From an uncultured Bacteroidales bacterium (lineage in GTDB: Bacteria > Bacteroidota > Bacteroidia > Bacteroidales > Bacteroidaceae), in NCBI GenBank assembly GCA_902785075.1, contig CACZXN010000017.1, positions 1 to 46,709 on the forward strand: a stretch of DNA of 46,709 nt, in the 5' to 3' direction. Both the position numbers and the translations under genes were made by a program. Of this stretch, positions 16,848-24,975 are shown one piece after another. Position 1 is the first letter of the stretch; the number at the start of each line of letters is the position of its first letter. Below the pieces are notes generated by a model, which did no database searches, had not been told where the DNA came from, and saw nothing but the letters and a program-made list of their open reading frames with translations.

Positions 16848-17021
16848 ATGGCTTATGTAATTACAGACGACTGCGTAATGTGTGGAACATGCGCAGGTGA
16901 GTGCCCATCAGAGGCAATCTCTGAAGGTGACGGCAAGTATGTTATCGATCCTAATGCATGTGTTGACTGCGGTACTTGTGCAGACGCATGCCCAACAGGT
17001 GCAATCACACCAGGAGAATAA
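16848..17021 (+). CDS. 2[4Fe-4S] bacterial-type ferredoxin
   Basis: This 57-residue protein is a complete clostridial-type ferredoxin. The first cluster motif is CVMCGTCAGECP (Cys9, 12, 15, 19) and the second CVDCGTCADACP (Cys38, 41, 44, 48), with pseudo-twofold symmetry. It carries low-potential electrons in the cytoplasm, for example for pyruvate:ferredoxin oxidoreductase in an anaerobe, which would feed acetyl-CoA to Pta-AckA encoded nearby. It has its own strong promoter (16776-16806) and a terminator-like hairpin behind it, so it is monocistronic. Signature cysteines leave little doubt. Confidence 0.97.
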   Translation: MAYVITDDCVMCGTCAGECPSEAISEGDGKYVIDPNACVDCGTCADACPTGAITPGE

Positions 17022-17045
17022 CACTCTCGCGATCTACAAACAAGG

Positions 17046-17079
17046 CACCATTAGTCATTACGACTGGTGGTGTTTTTTT
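17046..17079 (+). terminator. Probable ferredoxin terminator
   Basis: CACC and AGTC (interrupted by ATT) pair with GACTGGTG. The stem is followed by GTGTTTTTTTG. It lies 25 nt past the ferredoxin stop codon. Confidence 0.6.
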
Positions 17080-17086
17080 GTTTACT

Positions 17087-17138
17087 CCTAGGGGAAAAAA
17101 GTGTTACCCTTAAGGGAAAATTTTGTTACCCCTAGGGG
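17087..17138. repeat. Three palindromes at exact 22-bp spacing upstream of porT
   Basis: CCTAGG (17087-17092), CCCTTAAGGG (17107-17116) and CCCCTAGGGG (17129-17138) have centres at 17089.5, 17111.5 and 17133.5. Between them lie similar A-rich GAAAAxxxxTGTTA spacers, so this is also an imperfect 22-bp tandem repeat. It lies 104 bp before the porT ATG. The geometry, about two helical turns, suggests binding sites on one DNA face; the binding protein is unknown. Confidence 0.7.
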
Positions 17139-17241
17139 CTGCAAAAAAATCATGCAAAACTCATTATCTTTTTACTGAGTAGTTGTTCGTGTTTTTTATA
17201 GTTGTAAACAATAAAACGAGACAATTTACGTTTATTGTAAT

Positions 17242-18000
17242 ATGAAGCTTCAAAATGTGAAACATTTGATAAGGTATTTGCTGACTATGGTGACTGTCTG
17301 CATGGCATGGGCCGCCCCTGTGTGTTTGTTAACTGATGGTGGTGCTATCAGTGCTCAGCCACGCAAGGTGATGAATCGTCCGTATATTGATCAGCGTCCT
17401 TTCCACTATGGTTTCCATGCAGGATTGCATGTGCAGGATATTGAGTTTACAAACAATGGTTTTATCGATGCAAACGGGAACCAGTGGTTTGCCGATGTGC
17501 CCAACTACGACCCTGGATTCACTGTGGGTATATTGGGAGAACTGAAGTTGCATAACAACATCGCCCTACGTGTAATTCCTACAATGCATTTCGGAGAGAA
17601 AAACACTTGGTTTTACAATCAGACAACAGGTGAGCACCAGATTCAGAACATGAAGTCGACCTTCATCTCTATTCCGATTGATTTGAAGTTCTCCGCAGAT
17701 CGTTTTAACAACTACCGTCCTTATGTGATGTGTGGTGTGAATCCGATGTATGACCTCACGGTGAAGAAGCAGCGTAACTTGTTGTTACGTCCGTTCGATT
17801 GTTTCTTAGAGGTGGGACTTGGGTGTGACTTCTACTTGCCTTATTTCAAGTTTATCCCTGAGATTAAGTTTTGCTTTGGTTTGCTTGATATTATCAACAG
17901 CAAGCGAAAGGATTTGACAGATCCTGCTCTGATGAACTTTACGCAAAGTGTGGATAGGGGTCAAAACAAAATGATTGTTTTCACATTTTATATTGAATAG
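17242..18000 (+). CDS. porT: PorT-family T9SS protein
   Basis: The 252-residue protein has an N-terminal hydrophobic export signal (about 10-38, ending ISAQ). It continues with the family hallmark NRPYIDQRPFHYGFHAGLHV (45-64). Further on are outer-membrane beta-barrel strands and the segment IPIDLKFSADRFNNYRPYV, characteristic of PorT/SprT. PorT is needed for type IX secretion in Porphyromonas and Flavobacterium, where it resides in the envelope; its precise job is unsettled. Only a weak TATCTTTT box (17165-17172) was found upstream, next to the three-palindrome element. With porE and two T9SS-tailed proteins in the same window, a working T9SS is very likely. Confidence 0.85.
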   Translation: MKLQNVKHLIRYLLTMVTVCMAWAAPVCLLTDGGAISAQPRKVMNRPYIDQRPFHYGFHAGLHVQDIEFTNNGFIDANGNQWFADVPNYDPGFTVGILGELKLHNNIALRVIPTMHFGEKNTWFYNQTTGEHQIQNMKSTFISIPIDLKFSADRFNNYRPYVMCGVNPMYDLTVKKQRNLLLRPFDCFLEVGLGCDFYLPYFKFIPEIKFCFGLLDIINSKRKDLTDPALMNFTQSVDRGQNKMIVFTFYIE

Positions 18001-18108
18001 GTCTTATGGGACCCATGGGTCTTATGGGTCTTATGGGTCTTATGAGTCTTATGAGTCTCATGGGCCTCATGGATCTTATGAGTCTTATTGGGCCTATAAG
18101 TCCTACAA
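18001..18108. repeat. 9-bp tandem repeat (GTCTTATGG family), about 12 units
   Basis: Twelve consecutive 9-bp units, consensus GTCTTATG(G/A), begin on the base after the porT stop codon and fill most of the gap before the convergent hydrolase. The last units include CTATAAG...CTTATAG (18094-18116), a 7-bp hairpin that may help termination. Related shorter arrays lie at 22062-22122 and 24922-24975. Confidence 0.85.
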
Positions 18109-18121
18109 CCTTATAGTTGCC

Positions 18122-19834
18122 TTATTGTAAATATTTGCTGAAATCAACAACTCGGATTTCGGAAGATTTCTTTTCCTTCTTTGGCTTCTCCTCCTTCACC
18201 TTAACCGGTTTCTCTGTTTTCACCTTCTCTGGCTTCGTCGCCTTTACTTTTTGGGTTTTTGTAGTCTTGCTCTTCTTTGTCACTGTAGTTGCTACAGATG
18301 TACCAGCGAAGTGCTGACGTACAGCTTCTATGACATCTTGGCGTGAAGGCAGTGAGGTAATGGTTGATACTTCCTGTATGGGTGCGCTCTCATTGCCGAA
18401 TCGGTCAGTAGCAGTTACGGCATAGAAACTTTTGGTGAGGGCGCGTCCTGCTATCTGATAGTTGGTGGTAGGAATGCGTTGTGCGAGTAGGTTCTCTGCT
18501 TTGGTCACATCGACAGGATAGATGTTGCTTCCGTAGATGTTGAAATAGACAGTTTGCCAACGACCTTCGTTCATCGGCTCACGGAAGTCCCAGCGTATGA
18601 TGCCGTCCTTGTAAACGAGGTTGGAGGGTTGTGAGGGGGCAATGGTATCGGACGACCAAGTCATGCGTGTAGTGAGTGCAGGGTAGGGAAAGAATTCCTC
18701 ACAGGTTGCATCGTAAATGCCTTTGAGGTTGCGTGTGAGGTAGTCACTGCGATAGAATGCGATGCCTCCCATACCTGAGTTGCGAGCGGTGTGCATCTCT
18801 GCACGTACTTCGTTGAGCTGCCAACGTCCTTCTTTGGGGTCAAGAAAGTAGATGCCGAGTCCTGCTGCGATGGGATGTCCGTAGTTGTGCTCTGCCCAGT
18901 CATAGACGAAAGGATAGAAGTGGTCCCCTTGAAAGTACATCATTGGGAAGAGCATGTCTTGGATGTTGTCGCGCAACCAAGCTTGTGGGTCTTGGAAGAC
19001 ACCATCATAGCAGTCCCACCCTCCTGAGCGATAACGTGTGAGGCTGCGATATTTCCCGATGGGACTACTGCTGAGTTTCACCCAAGGTTTGACGGCTTTC
19101 ACTTCATCGTGTACACGGCGGACAATGCGTGTGATATTGTCGCGTCTCCAATCGGCTTTTGACATACCCGAAGAGGCTTTGTAGAGGTTATCATCGCTAA
19201 AGCGATACATACTTTCTGGATAGCGGATATAGTCGAGGTTGATGCCATCGACATCATAGCGTTCGACGATTTCACGAGCGATGCTTGCTATGTAGTCAGC
19301 TGTTCCTGGTTGACCTGGTATCATAAACACTTCTCCACCTACAGTCTTGGTGAGGTTGGCGTGATGGCGTGTAACAGACATGTTGCCATAGGATCTTTGA
19401 CGCTGAGCTGTTCCTAAGGGAATGCTGACGAGCCATGTGTGTAGTTCCATACCGCGACGATGACATTCTTCGATAGCAAAGGCAAGAGGGTCGTAGATTG
19501 GAGCTCGACCAGCATGACCTGTGATGGTTTCGTCCCAGGTCTCAATGTCGGATGGATAGATGACACTTCCGCGTATACGAGTTTGGAGGATGACAACGTT
19601 GATGTTGGCTCGTTGCAGTTTGTCGAGGATGGCAATCAGTTCCTGTTTCTGGCGTTCGGTGCTTGATGCATCGGTTGCTTTGGTGCGTGGCCAGTCGATT
19701 CCTCCGATGGTGGCCAGCCACACTGCTCGCTCTTCACGCTTCGGATAATTGACATCGAAAATGTTTTGTGCTGACGCAACTGCCGAAAGCACGAAAAGTA
19801 CCAATAATAATATGTTGTTTGCAATCTTTTGCAT
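18122..19834 (-). CDS. GH10-like (GHL10/DUF187) secreted glycoside hydrolase with Lys-rich tail
   Basis: The 570-residue protein has a signal peptide (1-22, ending ASAQ). A glycosyl-hydrolase-like TIM barrel follows (about 33-390): REERAVWLATIGGIDWP, ANINVVILQTRIRGSVIYPS, DVDGINLDYIRYPESM and VKLSSSPIG, all typical of the GHL10 (DUF187) family. A fibronectin-III-like region covers about 400-490. The C-terminus (about 515-560) is a run of KxxK/KPxK repeats before RVVDFSKYLQ. The family acts on envelope or extracellular glycans, but the substrate is not established. The basic tail may bind an anionic polymer. A minus-strand -7 box (19855-19862) precedes the gene by about 20 nt. Confidence 0.85.
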   Translation of the reverse strand: MQKIANNILLLVLFVLSAVASAQNIFDVNYPKREERAVWLATIGGIDWPRTKATDASSTERQKQELIAILDKLQRANINVVILQTRIRGSVIYPSDIETWDETITGHAGRAPIYDPLAFAIEECHRRGMELHTWLVSIPLGTAQRQRSYGNMSVTRHHANLTKTVGGEVFMIPGQPGTADYIASIAREIVERYDVDGINLDYIRYPESMYRFSDDNLYKASSGMSKADWRRDNITRIVRRVHDEVKAVKPWVKLSSSPIGKYRSLTRYRSGGWDCYDGVFQDPQAWLRDNIQDMLFPMMYFQGDHFYPFVYDWAEHNYGHPIAAGLGIYFLDPKEGRWQLNEVRAEMHTARNSGMGGIAFYRSDYLTRNLKGIYDATCEEFFPYPALTTRMTWSSDTIAPSQPSNLVYKDGIIRWDFREPMNEGRWQTVYFNIYGSNIYPVDVTKAENLLAQRIPTTNYQIAGRALTKSFYAVTATDRFGNESAPIQEVSTITSLPSRQDVIEAVRQHFAGTSVATTVTKKSKTTKTQKVKATKPEKVKTEKPVKVKEEKPKKEKKSSEIRVVDFSKYLQ

Positions 19835-19854
19835 TGGATTCTATAATTTTGGTG

Positions 19855-19914
19855 CAAAGTTACAAAAAAGTTTAGAGTTTCGTGTTGAGTGTTTGGAGTT
19901 TTTTCGTATCTTTG
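19855..19914. promoter_or_regulatory. Divergent promoters of the hydrolase and the small membrane protein
   Basis: Minus strand: TAACTTTG at 19862-19855 serves the hydrolase. Plus strand: TTG (19885-19887), a 19-nt spacer and TATCTTTG (19907-19914), 21 nt before the ATG at 19936. The two boxes are about 45 bp apart. Confidence 0.65.
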
Positions 19915-19935
19915 CACAAATTCTGATGATTTGAC

Positions 19936-20130
19936 ATGAAGAAATCCATTTGGTTACCTATACTCCTCTTTTGTGCGGGTGCAGCTGTCTATATCTACTC
20001 GGGTATTGATTATAATGCGTGGAAGGAGAACCTTCCCTTGATAATTGCCGATTTGGCAATAGTGGTGTTGCTCCATTTCATGTTGAAGAAGAAAGAGGCG
20101 TACGAAGATGAACGTAAGGGAAAATCGTAA
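19936..20130 (+). CDS. Small two-helix membrane protein
   Basis: The 64-residue protein has two hydrophobic segments (about 6-23 and 33-51) and a charged cytoplasmic tail (KKKEAYEDERKGKS). No enzyme motif is present. It has a good promoter 21 nt before its ATG and is followed after 15 nt by an outer-membrane barrel gene, so the two are probably cotranscribed. The product is a hypothetical inner-membrane protein of unknown function. Confidence 0.75.
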   Translation: MKKSIWLPILLFCAGAAVYIYSGIDYNAWKENLPLIIADLAIVVLLHFMLKKKEAYEDERKGKS

Positions 20131-20145
20131 TAAAATAGATAGATT

Positions 20146-20625
20146 ATGAAGAAATTATTATTGGCAGTGTTGCTCACAGTGGCAACCACAAGTGCTTTTG
20201 CACAATTCACAAAAGGAACGAAGTATGTAGGTGCATCACTTACAGGTTTGAATTTGGCAATCAACGATCGTCAGCATTTGTCTTTCGGCCTTGATGCAAA
20301 GGCCGGCTACTTCATCAAAAACTACTGGATGGTCGAGGGTACCTTCGGTTGGCATACCTCAAGGACACATCTGGATCGTTGTCAGATTGGAGCGAAGCTT
20401 CGCTACACACAGGTTGAGAACGGATTGTATTATGCTTGCGGATTGAAGTATGTACACGAACGTAAGAGTTTCAACGACCTACAACTCACTCCAGAGTTGG
20501 GTTATTGCTATTATCTCAACCACTATATCTCTGTAGAGCCTGCTTTGTACTACGACATGAGCTTTACGAACTTTTCGAATAAGAGCGAAGTAGGTCTGAA
20601 AGTAGGCATAGGTATTTACTTCTAG
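20146..20625 (+). CDS. Small outer-membrane beta-barrel protein
   Basis: This 159-residue protein has a signal peptide (MKKLLLAVLLTVATTSAFAQ). About eight amphipathic strands follow, with alternating aromatic residues, such as YVGASLTGLNLAIN, LSFGLDAKAGYFIKNYW and VGLKVGIGIYF, the last ending in an aromatic residue. This is the pattern of small OmpA/OmpW-type barrels in Bacteroidota. The ligand or partner is unknown. It follows the 64-residue membrane protein by 15 nt, and a strong terminator lies about 50 nt downstream. Confidence 0.78.
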   Translation: MKKLLLAVLLTVATTSAFAQFTKGTKYVGASLTGLNLAINDRQHLSFGLDAKAGYFIKNYWMVEGTFGWHTSRTHLDRCQIGAKLRYTQVENGLYYACGLKYVHERKSFNDLQLTPELGYCYYLNHYISVEPALYYDMSFTNFSNKSEVGLKVGIGIYF

Positions 20626-20674
20626 TTTAAGCCAACCCATCTTTGGATGGGTGAGAGTCAACTGCAAATAATAA

Positions 20675-20705
20675 ATGAGGATGCAAGCGCATCCTCATTC
20701 TTTTT
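20675..20705. terminator. Bidirectional terminator
   Basis: AATGAGGATGC and GCATCCTCATT form a perfect 11-bp stem with an AAGC loop, then CTTTTTATTT on the plus strand and TTATTATTTG-type sequence on the minus strand. A smaller stem, ACCCATC/GATGGGT (20636-20653), precedes it. It serves the barrel gene and the convergent M64 gene. Confidence 0.9.
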
Positions 20706-22041
20706 ATTTGACGGTTCCGGTGTAGAAGTCGGTAATCTGTATGATGGCTCGTGTGCAGACAGGACAGAAATCCTCAACCTCATTGACGTTCATTCGGCAC
20801 AACTCGGCTGGACGATAAGCTCCACGAGCCATATAGCCAGCTCCCTCGAACACTCCAACGCGCTTGGTTTTTGCATTCAGATCCTCACGTGTTCCTCCTT
20901 GCTGTGTATTGGTAGGACGTGAAGTCTGTTGATTATTGTTAGTGGTGGTAGGGATGGGTGTGCCTGGGGCGATGAGGTCTTTCCACTTCTTATTGAAATC
21001 CTTCAACGTCGTGATATTCGGTTCCCATGGTTCTGTATCAGCCGGATACCACTCTACATGGTTGTCACCATAGTTGTATTCATCAGCGAGGCCTGCATAA
21101 GAGTGTCCGAATTCGTGTACCAGCACCTGCTTGAAGGTAGCGTGGTCGCTCGATGAGCACATCCACTGATTGTAGATACCTCCACCTCCATAACGAGATG
21201 TATTGATGAGAACGATGATATGTTCAAATGGTACTCCACTCAATAGGTCGAACAGCTTGTGGACAGCCGAAGTTGTCAGATAGCGGTCACTATAGAATGT
21301 GTCGTAGTGTGAACGAAGCACTGTGTCGTGCCAAATGCCCTTTCCTGGTTCAGATGGCCCGCTTTCGTTCGAAACACTTCCAACGGCTACTACATTGAAA
21401 CGGTTCTTCATTGATTTGAACGGTTCGTGTGAGAAGATGGCATCAGCGGCTCGTTGACAGTCTTTGTAGAACTTATCCATTTCGTTGGCAGTATATCCTT
21501 CTGCTACGATGGCGAGATCGACGCACTGGCTGATGTCACCGCTGCGGACAATATACTTGAAAGGAATCCCGTTATCGCCTACAGGACGGATGAGAATGTC
21601 CTTTGGATCGACGCTGTGTGTCATGACGGCTGTCACCTTATTATGATTATCTGTAAGTGTCACCCGTATATTGATAGGACGCTTCGGGAATGGAATGTTG
21701 TAGCTGGCTTCGAAGGCGCGTTTCATTTTCGTAGCCTCTGTTTCGTTTAGCCACTCTTGGAACAGGGTGGAGAATGTGTGAACGTAAATGAGTTTTCCCG
21801 ATGCTTGGTCGAACACGTTGATTTGTGCATTACCGAGAAGGAAGGTTTCTGCCAAACGTGCTCTGCGACCTGCCCATTTTGGTTGCTTGTAGAGTTGACA
21901 GAGTTGGATGTACTGTGATGCACTGTCGCCTCCGAAGACATAATCGAGGCGAAGTGTGTTGTCTTCAAAATAGTCGTCGAAGTTCTGAGCACTGGCCGAT
22001 GTTGCCAGAGCAATTAAAAATGATAAGATAATTTGTTTCAT
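20704..22041 (-). CDS. M64 family (IgA-peptidase-like) secreted metallopeptidase
   Basis: The 445-residue protein has a signal peptide (1-19, ending ASAQ) and an N-terminal M64_N-type beta domain (about 20-145). The M64 metallopeptidase domain follows, starting DLAIVAEGYTANEMDKF. Zinc motif HEFGH is at 309-313, with the extended GLADEY giving a third ligand near Asp320. A Thr/Asn/Gln-rich loop (about 352-375) interrupts the domain, and a CRMN...FCPVCTRAI segment closes it. M64 includes the Clostridium ramosum IgA protease, but most Bacteroidota members have unknown substrates. It lacks a T9SS tail or lipobox, so a periplasmic place is likely. uvrA and pyrF lie upstream on the same strand. Confidence 0.88.
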   Translation of the reverse strand: MKQIILSFLIALATSASAQNFDDYFEDNTLRLDYVFGGDSASQYIQLCQLYKQPKWAGRRARLAETFLLGNAQINVFDQASGKLIYVHTFSTLFQEWLNETEATKMKRAFEASYNIPFPKRPINIRVTLTDNHNKVTAVMTHSVDPKDILIRPVGDNGIPFKYIVRSGDISQCVDLAIVAEGYTANEMDKFYKDCQRAADAIFSHEPFKSMKNRFNVVAVGSVSNESGPSEPGKGIWHDTVLRSHYDTFYSDRYLTTSAVHKLFDLLSGVPFEHIIVLINTSRYGGGGIYNQWMCSSSDHATFKQVLVHEFGHSYAGLADEYNYGDNHVEWYPADTEPWEPNITTLKDFNKKWKDLIAPGTPIPTTTNNNQQTSRPTNTQQGGTREDLNAKTKRVGVFEGAGYMARGAYRPAELCRMNVNEVEDFCPVCTRAIIQITDFYTGTVK

Positions 22042-22061
22042 ATTGTTAATTGTTTTTTGAG

Positions 22062-22122
22062 GTTTTTGGGTGTTCTTGGCCTCTGGGCCCTATAAGTCTC
22101 ATGAGTCCTATAGGTTTTATTA
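22062..22122. repeat. Degenerate 9-bp repeat array of the GTCTTATGG family
   Basis: About six 9-bp units, e.g. GTCTCATGA and GTCCTATAG, lie between uvrA and the M64 peptidase gene. They are the same family as 18001-18108, but shorter and more diverged. The reading direction of the T-rich units is the same on the plus strand at all three sites. Confidence 0.65.
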
Positions 22123-22125
22123 TTC

Positions 22126-24906
22126 CTATGTCTTAGAGCTTGGAAGATAGGCTTTCAGGGCTTGGCCTGTATAGCTTTCGGGGCATTGCACCACGATTTC
22201 TGGAGTACCAGCACAGACGAGGTAACCTCCTTCGGCTCCACCTTCTGGTCCTAAGTCGATGATATGGTCGGCACTTTTGATGATTTCCATGTTGTGCTCG
22301 ATGATGAGGATGGAGTGTCCTCTTGTGATGAGCGACTGGAATGCAGAGAGCAATTTCTTGATATCGTGGAAATGAAGCCCTGTGGTTGGTTCGTCGAAGA
22401 TGAACATCGTAGGTTTTGTCTTCTCCTGCGAGAGGTAGTAGGCGAGTTTTACACGCTGGTTTTCTCCTCCAGAAAGGGTTGAAGATGTCTGCCCGAGTTT
22501 AATGTATCCCAGCCCTACATCCTGCAGCGGTTTTAGCTTGCTGACAATTTTCTTCTGTCCATGTTCACCGAAGAACTCGACTGCCATATTGACGGTAAGG
22601 TTGAGTATATCGTGAATGTCCTTTCCGTGAAATTTAACTTCGAGGATGTCATTCTTGAATCGTTTTCCGTGACACGACTCACATTCCAGCACCAGGTCAT
22701 TCATGAACTGCATCTCGACCGTGACTGTTCCTTCGCCCTTACATTCTTCGCATCGGCCACCCTCGGTGTTGAACGAGAAGTATTGTGGGGTGTAGCCCAT
22801 CTGTTTGGCGAGTTGTTGACTGGCCATCAACTTACGAATCTCATCGTAGGCTCCGATATAGGTCACAGGGTTGCTGCGTGTGGAAGTGCCAATAGGATTT
22901 TGGTCGACAAACTCAATGCTTTCAACCATACTGACATCTCCCTCAAGGGCTACAAACTGTCCAGGACGATCACAAACACGATCCATTTGGCGCATCATTG
23001 CACGATAGAAGATGTCGCGTACCAATGTGGATTTCCCACTTCCACTCACACCTGTAACAACCGTCATCACGTTAAGTGGAATCTTCACATCGATACCCTT
23101 GAGGTTGTTCTCACGTGCACAGCGTATGAGGATGTAGTTGTTCCATGGTCGACGACTGAATGGAACTTCGATGGTTTCACGATGGGTGAGGAAGTCGATG
23201 GTGTGGGATGGGATATCCTTAATACTTTTAGTTGGCGAACTGCCAATCACGTCGCTTGCATTACCTTTCCATACAACCTGTCCCCCCAGACGTCCGGCAT
23301 CGGGACCGATATCTATGATGTAGTCAGCAGCACGGATGATTTCCTCATCATGCTCAACAACCACAACCGTATTGCCGATATCGCGCAACTCCTTCAATAC
23401 GGTGATGAGACGTTGTGTGTCGCGACTGTGAAGTCCAATGCTTGGTTCGTCGAGTATGTAAAGGCTACCGACCAAACTGCTGCCCAAACTGGTAGCAAGG
23501 TTGATACGTTGGCTTTCTCCACCCGAGAGTGTGTTGCTCAGACGATTGAGCGTCAGATAGGAGAGCCCTACATCCATTAGGAACTGCAGGCGGTTATTGA
23601 TCTCAACTAGTAGCCGCTTAGCGATAGTATAGTCGTGCTCAGATAGGTGGAGGTTTTTGAAAAAATCGTAGAGGTCTGCTATAGGCATCTCTACCAATTC
23701 GGTGATGCTGCGTCCACCGACCTTCACATAGTTTGCCTCGCGCTTCAAACGTGTTCCGTGGCAGGTCGGACATATCTCCTTTCCACGATAGCGGGAAAGC
23801 ATGACACGATATTGAATCTTGTATTGGTTTTCGCGTAGCATGTCGAAGAATCGATCGATGCATGGAATGTCGGCTGTGGAATGCCCCATCGCATCAGTGA
23901 CTCCATGCCACAGGAAGTCTTTCTGCTCTTGTGTGAGATTGTAATAAGGCTCAAAAATAGGGAAGTCGTATGAGGTGGCAATGCGGCAGAACTCAGTCTT
24001 CCAGGCGCTCATCTTTTCTCCTCGCCAGCAAAAAACAGCTCCTTCGTACACACTCATTTCCTGATTTGGAATCACGAGCGATTCATCGATTCCCATTATT
24101 TTCCCGAACCCCTCACATGTTGGACAAGCTCCGATAGGAGAGTTAAATGAGAACATGTGCTCGGTAGGTTCCTCAAATTTCATCCCATCGGCTTCGAATG
24201 CCAAGGAAAAGAAGTGAATGGTTTCCTTCCCATCGCAGAGGAACTTCAAAATACATTGTCCTTCTCCTTCGTAGATGGCGGTTTCGCATGAATCGACTAA
24301 GTGACTGATGTTTGCTTTGTCATCACGTACAGTCATACGTGAGATTATCAGACAAGTTTTGCCATCAATCGTGTCAGTGAGCGAAAGACCTTGTTTGTCA
24401 TACAGCGCAATTTGTTCTGCTTCTGACCTTCCGTTACGACATATCAATGGACAGAGCACCATGAACCGAGTGCCTTCTGGGTAGCAATTCATGCAGTTGA
24501 TGATATCCTCTTGCGAATGTTTTTTTACTTCCTGTCCGCTGATAGGCGAGAACGTGTGTCCTGCTCTTGCAAAAAGCATGCGAAGATAGTCATAAATCTC
24601 TGTCGATGTGCCAACCGTACTCCGAGGATTACGACTGATTACCTTTTGCTCGATAGCGATAGCGGGAGGTATTCCCTCGATAAAATCGCATTCGGGTTTC
24701 CCCATCCTTCCCATGAACTGGCGTGCATACGTGCTGAGACTCTCTACATATCTGCGTTGTCCTTCTGCATAGAGAGTGTCGAAAGCCAGGGAAGACTTTC
24801 CTGAACCACTCACACCTGTGATGACGACGAGTTGGTTGCGAGGAATCTCCACACTGATATTCTTCAAATTATTGACACGAGCACCCTTGATTTTGATTGA
24901 GTCCAT
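22126..24906 (-). CDS. uvrA: Excinuclease ABC subunit UvrA, variant with incomplete first zinc finger
   Basis: The 926-residue protein is a full-length tandem ABC ATPase: Walker [10 protein letters not shown] (31-39) and GVSGSGKST (619-627), signature [12 protein letters not shown] and [13 protein letters not shown], Walker [13 protein letters not shown] and [12 protein letters not shown]. UvrA recognises bulky DNA lesions and loads UvrB. The C-terminal zinc module is intact (CEEC 719-722, CESC 742-745). In the first module the second pair CPTC (261-264) is present, but the place of the first CxxC reads EADG (about 238-241), so a normal four-cysteine site cannot form. A second CPTC at 379-382 does not replace it. 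This may be a Bacteroidota UvrA paralogue. Confidence 0.93.
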   Translation of the reverse strand: MDSIKIKGARVNNLKNISVEIPRNQLVVITGVSGSGKSSLAFDTLYAEGQRRYVESLSTYARQFMGRMGKPECDFIEGIPPAIAIEQKVISRNPRSTVGTSTEIYDYLRMLFARAGHTFSPISGQEVKKHSQEDIINCMNCYPEGTRFMVLCPLICRNGRSEAEQIALYDKQGLSLTDTIDGKTCLIISRMTVRDDKANISHLVDSCETAIYEGEGQCILKFLCDGKETIHFFSLAFEADGMKFEEPTEHMFSFNSPIGACPTCEGFGKIMGIDESLVIPNQEMSVYEGAVFCWRGEKMSAWKTEFCRIATSYDFPIFEPYYNLTQEQKDFLWHGVTDAMGHSTADIPCIDRFFDMLRENQYKIQYRVMLSRYRGKEICPTCHGTRLKREANYVKVGGRSITELVEMPIADLYDFFKNLHLSEHDYTIAKRLLVEINNRLQFLMDVGLSYLTLNRLSNTLSGGESQRINLATSLGSSLVGSLYILDEPSIGLHSRDTQRLITVLKELRDIGNTVVVVEHDEEIIRAADYIIDIGPDAGRLGGQVVWKGNASDVIGSSPTKSIKDIPSHTIDFLTHRETIEVPFSRRPWNNYILIRCARENNLKGIDVKIPLNVMTVVTGVSGSGKSTLVRDIFYRAMMRQMDRVCDRPGQFVALEGDVSMVESIEFVDQNPIGTSTRSNPVTYIGAYDEIRKLMASQQLAKQMGYTPQYFSFNTEGGRCEECKGEGTVTVEMQFMNDLVLECESCHGKRFKNDILEVKFHGKDIHDILNLTVNMAVEFFGEHGQKKIVSKLKPLQDVGLGYIKLGQTSSTLSGGENQRVKLAYYLSQEKTKPTMFIFDEPTTGLHFHDIKKLLSAFQSLITRGHSILIIEHNMEIIKSADHIIDLGPEGGAEGGYLVCAGTPEIVVQCPESYTGQALKAYLPSSKT

Positions 24907-24921
24907 AGTGATGGTCTTTTT

Positions 24922-24975
24922 AGCTTATTAGTCCTATTCGTCTCATTAGTCCCACGAGTTCCTTAGGTCCTATTC
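24922..24975. repeat. Degenerate 9-bp repeat array overlapping the pyrF stop
   Basis: Six 9-bp units (AGCTTATTA, GTCCTATTC, GTCTCATTA, GTCCCACGA, GTTCCTTAG, GTCCTATTC) fill the pyrF-uvrA gap. The last one covers the pyrF stop codon. They belong to the family at 18001 and 22062. Confidence 0.65.

Noticed and set aside
16882-17091. A 69-codon frame overlapping the ferredoxin
   Set aside because: It runs in another frame of the same strand; the 57-residue ferredoxin with eight cysteines is the real gene.
17107-17138. The palindromes before porT as ordinary terminators
   Set aside because: The ferredoxin terminator with a T-run lies before them. The stems are only 5 bp, have no loop and no T-tract pattern of a terminator.
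22561-23580. Long plus-strand open frame (339 codons) opposite uvrA
   Set aside because: It is the mirror of uvrA codon structure. The peptide is rich in His/Thr/Val and Cys without domain pattern, and no promoter precedes it.
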